A DNA stretch of 64,000 bases from Aquitalea aquatica (GTDB lineage Bacteria; Pseudomonadota; Gammaproteobacteria; Burkholderiales; Chromobacteriaceae). Position 1 is the stretch's first letter, and each line of letters opens with the position of its first letter. The notes beneath the pieces are model-generated. The model had not been told where the DNA came from and did no database searches. It was given only the letters and a program-made list of their open reading frames with translations. The translations under genes and the position numbers were made by a program. Below are positions 25,685 through 35,979 of this stretch, piece after piece. The stretch is from NCBI RefSeq assembly GCF_013911085.1, contig NZ_JACERN010000024.1, positions 1-64,000 on the forward strand, given 5' to 3'.

Positions 25685-25777
25685 GACAGTGACAGTGCCC
25701 GCCATAGTCTGTGGTGACAGTTACAATAAACCTGACACTGTCACCATGACAATAGTGGATTATTGCGGCTGTCACCA
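25685..25777. promoter_or_regulatory. Repeated operator half-sites (TGGTGACAG / CTGTCACCA)
   Basis: The intergenic DNA carries TGGTGACAG at 25712-25720 and its exact complement CTGTCACCA at 25738-25746 and again at 25769-25777. The two latter copies are 31 bases apart, three helical turns. Extra GACAGTG half-copies lie at 25685-25697. This is the layout of MocR sites (direct and inverted repeats) between the regulator and its target operon. Confidence 0.7.
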
Positions 25778-25849
25778 TATTACTCACCCGCCTTAGCATG
25801 ATGGGGAAGCGCCGCATTGTGGTCGGCGCATGTTCACTGGAGCCCTGAC

Positions 25850-26464
25850 ATGCTGGAAGTCGCCTTGCTGTCCTATGTGGGCGTGATGTCCATCACGCCC
25901 GGTCCCAACAACCTGATGCTGGCCAGTTCCGGCGTCAATTACGGTTTTCGGCGCACCCTGCCGCACATGCTGGGCATCAGCCTCGGTTGTGCGGCGCAGG
26001 TGTTCATCACCGCCAGCCTGCTGGCCTGGGCCTTGCAATGGCTGCAGGCGGCACGCTTGCCGCTGGCGGTAGCCGGCTGTATCTATCTGTTGTGGCTGTC
26101 GTGGAAGATTGCCCGCTCCGCCTCACCGCAGGGCGTGGCCGAGGGGCAGCCGATGAGTTTCATCGCGGCGGCGCTGTTCCAGTGGGTCAATCCCAAGGCC
26201 TGGGTGATGGTGCTCAATGCCGCCATCCTGTTCATGCCGGCCGATGGCAGCCAGCGCCTGAGTGCGGCCTTGCTGCTGGCGCTGATCTTTGCCGTGGTCA
26301 ATCTGCCCTGTATCAGCCTGTGGGCCTGGTTGGGCGAGCGGCTGCGCCATCTGCTGTCGGCGGCGCGTGGTTTGTTGCTGTTCAATCTGAGCATGGGGCT
26401 GCTGATGGCCGGTACTGCCGTGTATCTGCTGCTGGATGAGCTGCGCCATGCCATGCCGCTCTGA
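25850..26464 (+). CDS. LysE/RhtB-family exporter
   Basis: 204 residues from the ATG at 25850-25852, with GGAGCCC ahead. Six hydrophobic helices and the family signature SYVGVMSITPGPNNLMLASSGVNYGFRRTLPHMLGISLG. It probably exports an amino acid or related small molecule made or taken up by the cell. First gene after the MocR operators and followed within about 110 bases by an isochorismatase-like hydrolase, so it is likely the head of a MocR-controlled unit. Compared with the other LysE gene at 9401 the two are different subfamilies. Confidence 0.9.
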   Translation: MLEVALLSYVGVMSITPGPNNLMLASSGVNYGFRRTLPHMLGISLGCAAQVFITASLLAWALQWLQAARLPLAVAGCIYLLWLSWKIARSASPQGVAEGQPMSFIAAALFQWVNPKAWVMVLNAAILFMPADGSQRLSAALLLALIFAVVNLPCISLWAWLGERLRHLLSAARGLLLFNLSMGLLMAGTAVYLLLDELRHAMPL

Positions 26465-26574
26465 AACTGCATGCCAGCTTGTCCGGATTTGACAGTTTCT
26501 TGTCTGTGACTGGCCTGCTACATGGCTCAAACAGTGGCTAGACTGTGTCCATATTTCTCCCAAGGACCACGACC

Positions 26575-27120
26575 ATGAGCAAGGCAGCCCTGTTGGTAAT
26601 CGATGTGCAGGATTCGTTTTTACAGCGCGACTACTGGGATGAAACCACCTTGCCGCCGTTTCGCCAGCATGTGCTGACGCTGATCGCCGGGGCGCGGGCG
26701 GCCGGGGTGCCGGTGGTGTATGTCTTGCACGAAGATGGCGACGGCCCGTTTGCCGCTGCCAGTGGGCTGGTGCGGCCCATGGCGTGGTTGCCGGACGCGC
26801 CGGATGCCATCTTCATCAAACACGTGCACAATGCTCTGCTGGATTCCGGCCTGCAGCCCTGGCTGGCCGAGCGCGGCATCCGCAAGCTGCTGGTGTCGGG
26901 CATTCGTACCGAGCAGTGCTGCGAAACCACCAGCCGGGTGGCGTCTGATCTGGGCTTTGCCGTGGATTTTGTCAGTGAAGCCACGCTCACCTTTGCCATG
27001 CGTCACCCGCTGAGCGACCGGCTGTTCAGTGCCGATGAAATCCGCGAAAAAACCGAGCTGGTGCTGGCTGGTCGCTTTGCCGACATCGTCACGGTGGAGC
27101 AGGCGCTGGCACGGCTGTAA
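26575..27120 (+). CDS. Isochorismatase-family cysteine hydrolase
   Basis: 181 residues from the ATG at 26575-26577, preceded by AAGGACC. The catalytic triad is visible: Asp in LLVIDVQDSFL, Lys in IFIKHVHNALLDS, and Cys in GIRTEQCCETTSRVASDLGF. This superfamily hydrolyses amides such as nicotinamide, ureidoacrylate or N-carbamoyl compounds; the substrate here is not readable. It lies between two transporters and upstream of a GlxA-like regulator, on one strand, so it may process an imported amine or amide. Confidence 0.88.
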   Translation: MSKAALLVIDVQDSFLQRDYWDETTLPPFRQHVLTLIAGARAAGVPVVYVLHEDGDGPFAAASGLVRPMAWLPDAPDAIFIKHVHNALLDSGLQPWLAERGIRKLLVSGIRTEQCCETTSRVASDLGFAVDFVSEATLTFAMRHPLSDRLFSADEIREKTELVLAGRFADIVTVEQALARL

Positions 27121-27179
27121 ACGACCCATTTATCCGCAAGCGGGCCATGGTGGCCTGCTGCCGTTACGGAGCAAGTTTC

Positions 27180-28088
27180 ATGCCCTTGAAGGATGTTTTG
27201 CAGGCGCTGGCCATCGTGCTGATCTGGGGCGTCAATTTCGTGGTGATCAAGTACGGCGTGGCCGATGTGCCGCCGCTGTTGCTGGGGGCCTTGCGCTTCA
27301 TGCTGGCGGCCTTTCCGGCGGTGCTGCTGGTGCGCCGGCCCAATCTGCCCTGGGTTTGGGTGGCGGCCTATGGTCTCTCTGTCGGCGTGGGGCAGTTTGC
27401 CTTTTTGTTTTCCGCCATCAAGCTGGGCATGCCAGCAGGGCTTGCCTCGGTAGTGTTGCAGTCGCAGGCCTTCTTTACCCTGATTCTGGCCGGGCTGATG
27501 CTGCATGAACGCTGGCAGGCGGCGCAGATTCTGGGCCTGCTGTGTGCCTGTGCTGGCCTCGCGCTGATTGGCCTCGCCAAGGGCGGCAGCATGACGGCCA
27601 TCGGCTTTGGCCTGACCCTGGCGGCGGCTTTCTGCTGGGCCTCGTCCAACATCATCGTGCGGCTGATGGGCAAGGCCGGCCATACGGTGCAGCCGCTCAA
27701 TCTGGTGGTGTGGTCCAGCCTGGTGCCGCCGCTGCCTTACCTGGCGCTGTCCTGGTGGCTGGAAGGGCCGGAGCGCATGGAAATCGCCTTGCGTCATTTT
27801 TCGCTGGGCTCCTTCCTGGCGGTGGCTTATCTCGCCTTCATGGCCACCTTGCTGGGCTATGGCATGTGGAGCCGTCTGCTCAGCCGCCACCCGGCCAACA
27901 AGGTAGCGCCGTTCTCGCTGCTGGTGCCGGTGGTGGGCGTACTCACCTCCGCCTTGTTACTGGGCGAACGGCTGAGCCTGTTGCAGGCCGCTGGCAGCTT
28001 GCTGTTGCTGGCTGGTCTGGTGGTGAATGTGTTTGGCGGCATGCTGCTGGCGCGCTGGCGGCGCGGGGCGCTGGCCCATGGCGCCTGA
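27180..28088 (+). CDS. EamA-family (DMT) transporter
   Basis: 302 residues from the ATG at 27180-27182, which has ACGGAGC before it. Ten predicted helices in two EamA repeats (about 5-135 and 145-290), typical of drug/metabolite transporters that export amino acids or similar. Family phrases: LIWGVNFVVIKYGVADVPPLLLGALRFMLAAFPAV and PFSLLVPVVGVLTSALLLGERLS. Follows the isochorismatase-like gene by 59 bases, and its last bases overlap the next gene. Confidence 0.9.
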   Translation: MPLKDVLQALAIVLIWGVNFVVIKYGVADVPPLLLGALRFMLAAFPAVLLVRRPNLPWVWVAAYGLSVGVGQFAFLFSAIKLGMPAGLASVVLQSQAFFTLILAGLMLHERWQAAQILGLLCACAGLALIGLAKGGSMTAIGFGLTLAAAFCWASSNIIVRLMGKAGHTVQPLNLVVWSSLVPPLPYLALSWWLEGPERMEIALRHFSLGSFLAVAYLAFMATLLGYGMWSRLLSRHPANKVAPFSLLVPVVGVLTSALLLGERLSLLQAAGSLLLLAGLVVNVFGGMLLARWRRGALAHGA

Positions 28089-29001
28089 GGTCTGGTTTGT
28101 CCTGCCGCCACGTTTCATGCTGCTGGATTTTGCTGGCCCGGCGGAGGCCCTGCGCATTGCCAGCGAGTTTGGCGCAGATTTCAGCCTGCATTACGCGGGG
28201 GTAGCGTCCGAGGTTCGCTGCTCGCTGGGCTTGCCGCTGGGCGGCATGGCTGCGCTGCCACAGCAACTGCCGGATGACAGCCTGATCATCATCCCCGGTG
28301 CCGATTGCTCGGCCGAGGCTTATGCCATGCCCGAGGCGCGGCAAATTGCCGTCTGGCTGAGCCGTTGCTTTGATCCTCAGCGCCATGTGCTGGCCAGCAT
28401 CTGCTCCGCCGCCTTGCTTGCCGGCATGGCCGGCTTGCTGGCGGGGCGGCAGTGCACCACCCATCACAGCCTGATTGCGCGCTTGCAAGCCAGCGACAGC
28501 AGCGCCCGCGTGCTGGAAAACCGGGTGTTTGTGCAGGATGGACCGGTGTGGACCAGTGCCGGCATCACTGCCGGTATTGATCTGGCGCTGCAGTTAATCA
28601 GCCTGCTGGCCAGTCCGGCCATTGCCCGTGATGTGGCGCGGGAAATGGTGGTGTACTTTCGCCGTTCCGGGCAGGATGCCCAACTCTCACCCTGGCTGGC
28701 CCATCGCAATCACCTGCACCCGGCAGTGCACAAGGTGCAGGATCTGATCGCCGCCAATCCACAGGATGACTGGAGCCTGCCGGCCCTGGCCGGCCTGGTG
28801 CATGTCAGCCCACGGCACTTGTCACGGCTGTTTCGCGAACATGCTGGTGTGTCGGTACATGATTATCATCTGGCGTTGCGGGCTGCCTTGGCCGGACAGT
28901 GGCGTACCGCCGGCCTGTCCAAGGAAAAGGCTGCACTGGCGGCCGGGTTTTCCTCGGCCCGGCAATGGCAGCGCGCCATGCAATCGGCCCGGACGGGCTG
29001 A
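28078..29001 (+). CDS. GlxA-family AraC regulator with DJ-1/PfpI domain
   Basis: 307 residues starting at the ATG 28078-28080, which overlaps the upstream EamA gene by 11 bases, so translation is coupled. N-terminal DJ-1/PfpI-like domain (about 1-185: VWFVLPPRFMLLDFAGPAEALRIA, conserved Cys in HVLASICSAALLAGMAGLL) and a C-terminal AraC HTH pair (about 215-300: LPALAGLVHVSPRHLSRLFREHAGVSVHDYHLALR). The DJ-1 part senses a small ligand; known members act on glycine betaine, arginine or similar metabolism. It probably regulates the transporter operon it closes. Confidence 0.88.
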   Translation: MAPEVWFVLPPRFMLLDFAGPAEALRIASEFGADFSLHYAGVASEVRCSLGLPLGGMAALPQQLPDDSLIIIPGADCSAEAYAMPEARQIAVWLSRCFDPQRHVLASICSAALLAGMAGLLAGRQCTTHHSLIARLQASDSSARVLENRVFVQDGPVWTSAGITAGIDLALQLISLLASPAIARDVAREMVVYFRRSGQDAQLSPWLAHRNHLHPAVHKVQDLIAANPQDDWSLPALAGLVHVSPRHLSRLFREHAGVSVHDYHLALRAALAGQWRTAGLSKEKAALAAGFSSARQWQRAMQSARTG

Positions 29002-29012
29002 CAAAAATTAAC

Positions 29013-29039
29013 TCAAGTTAACCTGTTGCCAGCCGATAT
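29013..29039 (+). promoter_or_regulatory. Predicted sigma-28 (FliA) promoter of flgP-flgT
   Basis: -35 TCAAGTTA (29013-29020), 11-base spacer, -10 GCCGATAT (29032-29039); consensus TAAAGTTT-N11-GCCGATAA. Thirteen of sixteen positions agree and spacing is exact. It lies about 65 bases above the flgP start, right after the preceding gene ends. Confidence 0.75.
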
Positions 29040-29105
29040 AATGCTGACGCTGCGGGATGGACCCTCCGCAATCCGCATCCAGAACAAGTAGAAATGGTAA
29101 TCGCC

Positions 29106-29759
29106 ATGAACACCTGCACTCGCCGTATGGCCGCCGTATCCCTGTTGCTGGGCCTGACTGCCTGCGCCTCCGCCAGCCAGCCCGCCGCCGAGTCAGCCAT
29201 GCGCCCCCAGGCCGAGTCGCCTGCCAGCGGTGGCAGCTTCACCGGTGTCGGCTATGCCGGCCCGGGTATCGAACCGGAAGCCCCCAAAGTCGTGGTGAAG
29301 GAGGTTAATCCCTACGCACCGGTGATCATCCGGGCTACCGGCAATGGTGCCGCACCGTATACCTCGGCATTGACCCCATCGCAGCGCAAGCTGCTGTCGA
29401 TGCGTGCTGCCCGGCTGGATGCTTTCCGCTCCATCGCCGAACAGGTGCAGGGCATGAAGCTGGTGGGTAACAGCTCGGTGGCCAATATGGTGGCGACCAG
29501 CGACGGCTTCCGTACCTATGTCGATGCCTATCTGCGCGGTGTGCGCATGGTATCCACCAATATGCTGCCGGATGGCACCAGCGAGGTCGTGGCAGAAATC
29601 ACCCTGGATCAGGATTTCTACAAGCAATATAAGAATGCGCTGGAAAAAACTGGTAGTGTGATGAAGGCAGCCCAGCAAAATGGTGTTGCTGGTGTCGAGT
29701 GCACCGAGGGCAACTGCGGAGCCTCGCGTTACGAAAGCAATTTTTACGTAGCCCACTGA
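29106..29759 (+). CDS. flgP: FlgP-like LPP20 lipoprotein
   Basis: 217 residues. The leader MNTCTRRMAAVSLLLGLTACASAS has a lipobox (LTAC), and that position is why the second ATG (29106) is preferred over one four codons earlier. The C-terminal LPP20/FlgP fold (about 75-180: ATGNGAAPYTSALTPSQRKLLSMRAARLDAFRSIAEQVQGMKL) matches FlgP, the outer-membrane lipoprotein of Vibrio and Campylobacter that forms a disk or H-ring around the motor. Directly followed by flgT, its usual partner, and led by a FliA promoter. FlgO, normally the third member, is not seen next to it. Confidence 0.85.
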   Translation: MNTCTRRMAAVSLLLGLTACASASQPAAESAMRPQAESPASGGSFTGVGYAGPGIEPEAPKVVVKEVNPYAPVIIRATGNGAAPYTSALTPSQRKLLSMRAARLDAFRSIAEQVQGMKLVGNSSVANMVATSDGFRTYVDAYLRGVRMVSTNMLPDGTSEVVAEITLDQDFYKQYKNALEKTGSVMKAAQQNGVAGVECTEGNCGASRYESNFYVAH

Positions 29760-31054
29760 TGACGATACGTTTGCTTACCTGCAAAGTTGCCGCCCTTGTG
29801 GCGGCTTTTGCTTTGTGCGCCCCGGTGTGGGCCGCGCCAATTACCGCCGAAGGCATGGCCGCCATGGATGCCGGTAGTCCGGCGGCGCGTGAAATGGCGA
29901 TTCGCGATGCCTTGCAGCAGGCTGCCATCAGCAATGGTGCCGAGCTGCAATCGCTGCAATTGATGGAGTCGGGCAATGTCAGCGAAAGTAGCGTGCTGTC
30001 TGCGCCATCGCTGCAGGGCAAGGTCAAGATACTGCAGGAGTTCAGCAGCGACGGTGTGTATCACGTGCGGCTGAGCATAGACCCGCAAGCCAGTGCAACC
30101 GGACCGGTGGGCAGTGCGCCCAAGCCGGCGCAAAGCGCCAGCTGTGGCATGCCGGCGGGGCGTGTGCTGCGTCGCAAGCTGCTGACCACCTATTTTTATG
30201 TGGTTAATCCGTCCGAGGCCAACGACCTGCAGGATCTGGCCACGGCTCTGCCCGGTGAGATGGCGCGCCGGCTGCGGCTGCAAGGGCAGTTTGACGTGCG
30301 CAATGCCAGCCGCCTGACCGTGCTGAGCAATATGGCAGCCGACGAGCCGGTCGCCGGCTGGGATACCGTGCGCGAGTTGGGCCGGCGCGAGGACGTGCAG
30401 TTCGTGATCGCCGGGCGGGTGTTGTCTACCGCCGTGGTGGGCAAGAGCCTGCGCCACACCATGTATGAATCCAACAATACCAGCCAGCAGGGCGCCTATT
30501 ACACCGGACCGCTGGCCGGACTGTTTGGCGGTGCGCTCAAGTACGCGCCATCAGCACGGCAGTTCGATATGGAATTGTGGGTATATGACGCGCTGACCGG
30601 CGCGGTACTGGCCGACCAGCGCTTCAGCCGTTTAGCCCAGGGCAAGGTGGTGGCGCAGCTGCCGGCACCGTTTGCCACCAGCGCTTTCTGGCAGGGTGAC
30701 TATGGCAAGGTGGTGGATGGCCTGCTGGATCAGGCTAGCCGCCAGCTGGTGGATCTGGTCAGCTGCATTCCCTTGTCGGCCAAGGTGGTGAAAGTGGAAG
30801 ATGGCCGGCAGCTGTTCATCAATGTGGGTGGGCTGGACGGCATGAAGGTGGGCGACCAGATGCTGCTGTACAAGCCGCGCTCGGCGCAGATTCTGCGCAG
30901 TGGTGGCGGCGTGCGCGAACTGGGTGTACCTGAAGATTTGTCCGGCACCATCACCATTACCCAGGTGCAGCCCAATTTCTCCATCGCCCAGGTGCAAAGC
31001 GCCCGGCTCAAGGTGGAAGAGGGCGATTACGTCCGCTTCATGACCCGGCGTTAA
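29759..31054 (+). CDS. flgT: Flagellar assembly protein FlgT
   Basis: 431 residues starting at the ATG 29759-29761, which shares its A with the flgP stop (TGATG), so the two are coupled. It has a signal peptide (MTIRLLTCKVAALVAAFALCAPVWA), then the N domain (SPAAREMAIRDALQQAAISNGAELQSLQLMESGNVSESSVL), a middle domain with RKLLTTYFYVVNPSEANDLQDL, and a C-terminal SH3-like domain (SAKVVKVEDGRQLFINVGGLDGMKVGDQMLLYK). This is the three-domain layout of FlgT, the periplasmic H-ring component that keeps the stator ring MotX/T-type complex in place in Vibrio. Length is close to its family; two Cys may form a disulfide. Confidence 0.85.
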   Translation: MTIRLLTCKVAALVAAFALCAPVWAAPITAEGMAAMDAGSPAAREMAIRDALQQAAISNGAELQSLQLMESGNVSESSVLSAPSLQGKVKILQEFSSDGVYHVRLSIDPQASATGPVGSAPKPAQSASCGMPAGRVLRRKLLTTYFYVVNPSEANDLQDLATALPGEMARRLRLQGQFDVRNASRLTVLSNMAADEPVAGWDTVRELGRREDVQFVIAGRVLSTAVVGKSLRHTMYESNNTSQQGAYYTGPLAGLFGGALKYAPSARQFDMELWVYDALTGAVLADQRFSRLAQGKVVAQLPAPFATSAFWQGDYGKVVDGLLDQASRQLVDLVSCIPLSAKVVKVEDGRQLFINVGGLDGMKVGDQMLLYKPRSAQILRSGGGVRELGVPEDLSGTITITQVQPNFSIAQVQSARLKVEEGDYVRFMTRR

Positions 31055-31073
31055 ATCCCGCATCACCAAGAAG

Positions 31074-31099
31074 AAGCCCCGCCAGAGCGCGGGGCTTTT
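31074..31099 (+). terminator. Terminator after flgT
   Basis: Stem AAGCCCCGC (31074-31082) / GCGGGGCTT (31089-31097), loop CAGAGC, then TT. It lies 20 bases after the flgT stop. Confidence 0.85.
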
Positions 31100-31124
31100 G
31101 CATGTGGCTGGCCTGGCTTCAGGC

Positions 31125-31601
31125 CTATTCGGCAAACTGCAGTAGGGCGTCACCAGCCAGACGGTAGCGGATCCATTCGGACTGAGCGGACGCGCCAAAG
31201 GATTCGTAAAAATCAATGGCTGGCTGGTTCCAGTCCAGCACACTCCACTCGAAGCGGCCACAGCCCTTGGCTACCGCCAGTTGCGCCAGATGGCGCAGCA
31301 ACTTCTTGCCCGCACCGCTGCCGCGAGCGGCCGGGGTGATGTACAGATCTTCCAGATAGAGGCCGGATTTGCCCAGCCAGGTGGAATAGCTGAAAAAATA
31401 CACTGCATAGCCAACCGGTTGGCCGTGCTGCAGGCAGATCAGGCTTTCGGCACTGGCTTCGGCACCAAACAGCGAGTTTTCAATATCGACCACGCTGGCG
31501 ACTACTTCCTGTTCGGCCTTTTCATAGATGGCCAGCTCACGGATGTAATGCAGGATCAGCGCCGCATCGGCGCGGGTGGCCGGGCGAATTTCTATGCTCA
31601 C
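31125..31601 (-). CDS. GNAT acetyltransferase (SSAT / diamine-acetyltransferase type)
   Basis: 158 residues; the GTG at 31599-31601 is chosen because AGGAGTTGCTT stands just before it. A GNAT domain close to the spermidine/spermine or thialysine acetyltransferases: IRPATRADAALILHYIRELAIYEKAEQEVVAS, YAVYFFSYSTWLGKSGLYLEDLYITPAARGSGAGKKLLRHLAQLA (binds acetyl-CoA) and FEWSVLDWNQPAIDFYESFGA. The last two segments are the SSAT signature. It probably acetylates a polyamine or an amino acid such as thialysine. Confidence 0.88.
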   Translation of the reverse strand: MSIEIRPATRADAALILHYIRELAIYEKAEQEVVASVVDIENSLFGAEASAESLICLQHGQPVGYAVYFFSYSTWLGKSGLYLEDLYITPAARGSGAGKKLLRHLAQLAVAKGCGRFEWSVLDWNQPAIDFYESFGASAQSEWIRYRLAGDALLQFAE

Positions 31602-31654
31602 AAGCAACTCCTGGTTAGCGCGGGGCAGCCCGCTTCAATATGGCAAGTGCAATG

Positions 31655-31677
31655 AAAAGGGCCGGTTTGCCCGGCCC
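31655..31677 (-). terminator. Terminator after the PBP7 gene
   Basis: Stem GGGCCGG (31659-31665) / CCGGCCC (31671-31677), loop TTTGC. On the minus strand it is followed by T (complement of the A-run 31655-31658). It is 30 bases past the stop at 31707. Confidence 0.75.
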
Positions 31678-31706
31678 AACATGTCTGGAATACCAACAAG
31701 CGGCGA

Positions 31707-32576
31707 TCAGCCAGCCAGCCAGTTACCCGGATGGGCCTCCAGCCAGGTCTTGATGTTGCGGGCATCGTTGACGCGGGCCGAGTTACCACCGGCAGCCAGC
31801 AGTACGATGATCAAGGGCTGCGAACCCACCGTCGCCTGCATCACCATGCAGCGGCCGGCTTCCTGGATGTAGCCGGTTTTCTGGATGCTGATGTCCCAAT
31901 TACCTTCGCGCACCAGCGCATTGCTGTTGCGGTACTGCAGCACACGGTTGCGTACCGAGACAATCTGGTGTTCCGGCGTAGTGGTAAAGGCGCGGATCAG
32001 CGGGTAGCTGTGGGCCGCCTTCACCATGCGCGCCAGATCACCGGCGGTGGAGGTGTTGCGCAGATCGAGGCCGGTGGGGTCGTAGAACACGGTTTCGTTC
32101 ATGCCCAGGCTGCGTGCCTTGCGGTTCATGCGCTCGACGAAGGCCGCGGTGCCACCCGGCAGGGCGGTGCGGGCCAGCGTGGCTGCCGCGCGGTTTTCCG
32201 AGGACATCAGCGCCAGCAACAGCATTTCCTTGCGTTGCAGCGTGGTGCCTACGGCTAGCCGCGAGGTGGTGTTTTTCAGGCGGTCGATTTCGGCATCAGA
32301 TACCGAAACCTCCTGTTCCAGCGATACGCCTGAATCCAGCAGCACCATGGCTGTCATCAGCTTGGTGATGGAGGCAATCGGCATGCGTTGATGGATGTTC
32401 TTTTCATACAGCGGCTCGCCAGTGGTGCCGTTCAGCACCAGTACCGAGTGCGAACTCAGGCGCGGCACTGCATGGTCGGCCATTTGGCTGGCGACCATGA
32501 CGCCGGCAGGCGGAGCGGCCACTGCCGGCATCGCCAGGGCGGCGGAAACCAGCAGGGCGGCAAATTTTCTCAGCAT
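31707..32576 (-). CDS. pbpG: D-alanyl-D-alanine endopeptidase (PBP7/PbpG type)
   Basis: 289 residues with a signal peptide (MLRKFAALLVSAALAMPAVAAP), so periplasmic. All three serine DD-peptidase motifs are present: SITK (Ser-x-x-Lys), SSEN (Ser-x-Asn) and KTGY (Lys-Thr-Gly). Peptidase S11 family; the FDP-like VFYDPTGLDLRNTSTAGDLARMV is shared by PBP7, which cuts cross-links between peptidoglycan stems. No membrane anchor helix at the C-terminus, unlike PBP5. Divergent from uvrB over about 235 bases. Confidence 0.9.
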   Translation of the reverse strand: MLRKFAALLVSAALAMPAVAAPPAGVMVASQMADHAVPRLSSHSVLVLNGTTGEPLYEKNIHQRMPIASITKLMTAMVLLDSGVSLEQEVSVSDAEIDRLKNTTSRLAVGTTLQRKEMLLLALMSSENRAAATLARTALPGGTAAFVERMNRKARSLGMNETVFYDPTGLDLRNTSTAGDLARMVKAAHSYPLIRAFTTTPEHQIVSVRNRVLQYRNSNALVREGNWDISIQKTGYIQEAGRCMVMQATVGSQPLIIVLLAAGGNSARVNDARNIKTWLEAHPGNWLAG

Positions 32577-32812
32577 AAGAGATACACTCCCGTGTCTTGT
32601 CGTTGGAGATACAACCTGTCAGAAATCATGCGTGCATCATATTGATGTGCAAGGATTCTTCATCTCGCCTCGTGATCGGGCTGCTTGTATTTTAAACAAT
32701 GTTTTGCCTCTCCGGCAGGCAATTTTGCAGGTAAAAATCAATTACGCAGCAAGAGTGAGTTAAAAACGTTATAGGCGTAAAATCGATGGACTTGAACCTG
32801 CTCAGAAAAGCC

Positions 32813-34825
<2,013 letters not shown>

Positions 34826-34842
34826 GCCAGGTCAGGCTGCAA

Positions 34843-34875
34843 AAAGCCCCGTCGGTGTTATGCCGGCGGGGCTTT
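34843..34875. terminator. Bidirectional terminator between uvrB and symporter gene
   Basis: Stem AAAGCCCCGTCGG (34843-34855) / CCGGCGGGGCTTT (34863-34875) with one G-T pair, loop TGTTATG; ends in TTT on either strand. Confidence 0.8.
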
Positions 34876-34896
34876 GTTATTGGGTGACCGTGCGTG

Positions 34897-35880
34897 TCAG
34901 GCCCGCTGGCTTGCTGCCTGTGCTGCAAGCTGCTGCTTGCGATAGCGCTGGGCCAGCACGGCACAGGTCATCAGCTGGATCTGATGAAACAGCATCAGCG
35001 GCAACACGATGGAGCCGATGGGGTGGCCGGCAAATAGCACCTTGGCCATCGGCACGCCGCTGGCCAGGCTTTTCTTGGATCCACAGAACACGATGGTGAT
35101 CTGGTCGGCGCGGTCAAAGCCCAGCTTACGGCTGGAGTAAGCCGTCAGCCCCAGCAAAATGGCCAGCAGCAGGCAGCACACCACCAGCAGGCCCAGCAAG
35201 GATTGCGGCGGGGTTTGTTGCCACAGGCCGCTAATCACTGCGGCGCTGAAGGCGGTGTAGACCACTAGCAGGATGGAACCTTGGTCAACATAACGCAGCA
35301 GCGGCTTGTGCTTGTCCACCCAGCAGCCTATCCAGCGGCGAGCGATCTGGCCGGCAATAAAGGGCAGCAACAACTGCAACACGATGTCGGTGATGGAGCC
35401 CATGCCCTGATCGCTGCCGTGATGGCTGATTACCAGCATGCCCACCAGCAGCGGCGTGATGAAAATGCCGAAGATATTGGACGCGGTGGCACTGCAAATG
35501 GCCGCCGGGATATTGCCTTGAGCCATCGAGGTAAAGGCAATGGACGACTGTACCGTGGACGGCAGCATGCACAGATAGAGCACGCCCAGATACAGCTCCG
35601 GCGTCACCAGCGGGCCGAGCAGCGGCTTGAGCGCCAGCCCCAGCACCGGAAACAATAGAAAGGTGCAGACCAGTACCGTCAGATGCAGCTTCCAATGGGT
35701 GGCTCCGGTGATTACTGCTTCACGTGACAGCTTGGCGCCGTGCAGGAAAAACAGCAGGCCTATGGCCAGGGTGGTGATCAGGTTCATGGCCTGTGCCACC
35801 TCGCCCTGGCAGGGCAGCAGGCTGGCCAGGGTAACCGTGGCAATCAGCGCCAGGGTGAAGGAGTCGATCATTTTCAGCAT
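34897..35880 (-). CDS. Bile acid:sodium symporter family protein (YfeH-like)
   Basis: 327 residues, ten hydrophobic segments, of the SBF-like (YfeH/RCH1) transporter family. Typical pieces: IGLLFFLHGAKLSREAVITGATHWKLHL, LCMLPSTVQSSIAFTSMAQGNIPAAICSATASNIFGIFITPLL and IVFCGSKKSLASGVPMAKVLF, all of which are diagnostic of this subgroup. The substrate in bacteria is unknown; the bile acid label is from a distant homologue. It is divergent from a LysR gene with a 99-base AT-rich space, which probably contains the shared control region. Confidence 0.88.
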   Translation of the reverse strand: MLKMIDSFTLALIATVTLASLLPCQGEVAQAMNLITTLAIGLLFFLHGAKLSREAVITGATHWKLHLTVLVCTFLLFPVLGLALKPLLGPLVTPELYLGVLYLCMLPSTVQSSIAFTSMAQGNIPAAICSATASNIFGIFITPLLVGMLVISHHGSDQGMGSITDIVLQLLLPFIAGQIARRWIGCWVDKHKPLLRYVDQGSILLVVYTAFSAAVISGLWQQTPPQSLLGLLVVCCLLLAILLGLTAYSSRKLGFDRADQITIVFCGSKKSLASGVPMAKVLFAGHPIGSIVLPLMLFHQIQLMTCAVLAQRYRKQQLAAQAASQRA

Positions 35881-35979
35881 GGGGTCACTCGTATCACGGC
35901 AAGGAATCAGCTTGCTATTGAAACCGCAAACGATTCAGACTACAAATTGATTTATCAGATCAATACATGATTTTTACTT

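Noticed and set aside
32577-32812. Possible LexA (SOS) box before uvrB
   Set aside because: No CTG-N10-CAG motif in the right place; only loose AT-rich sequence.
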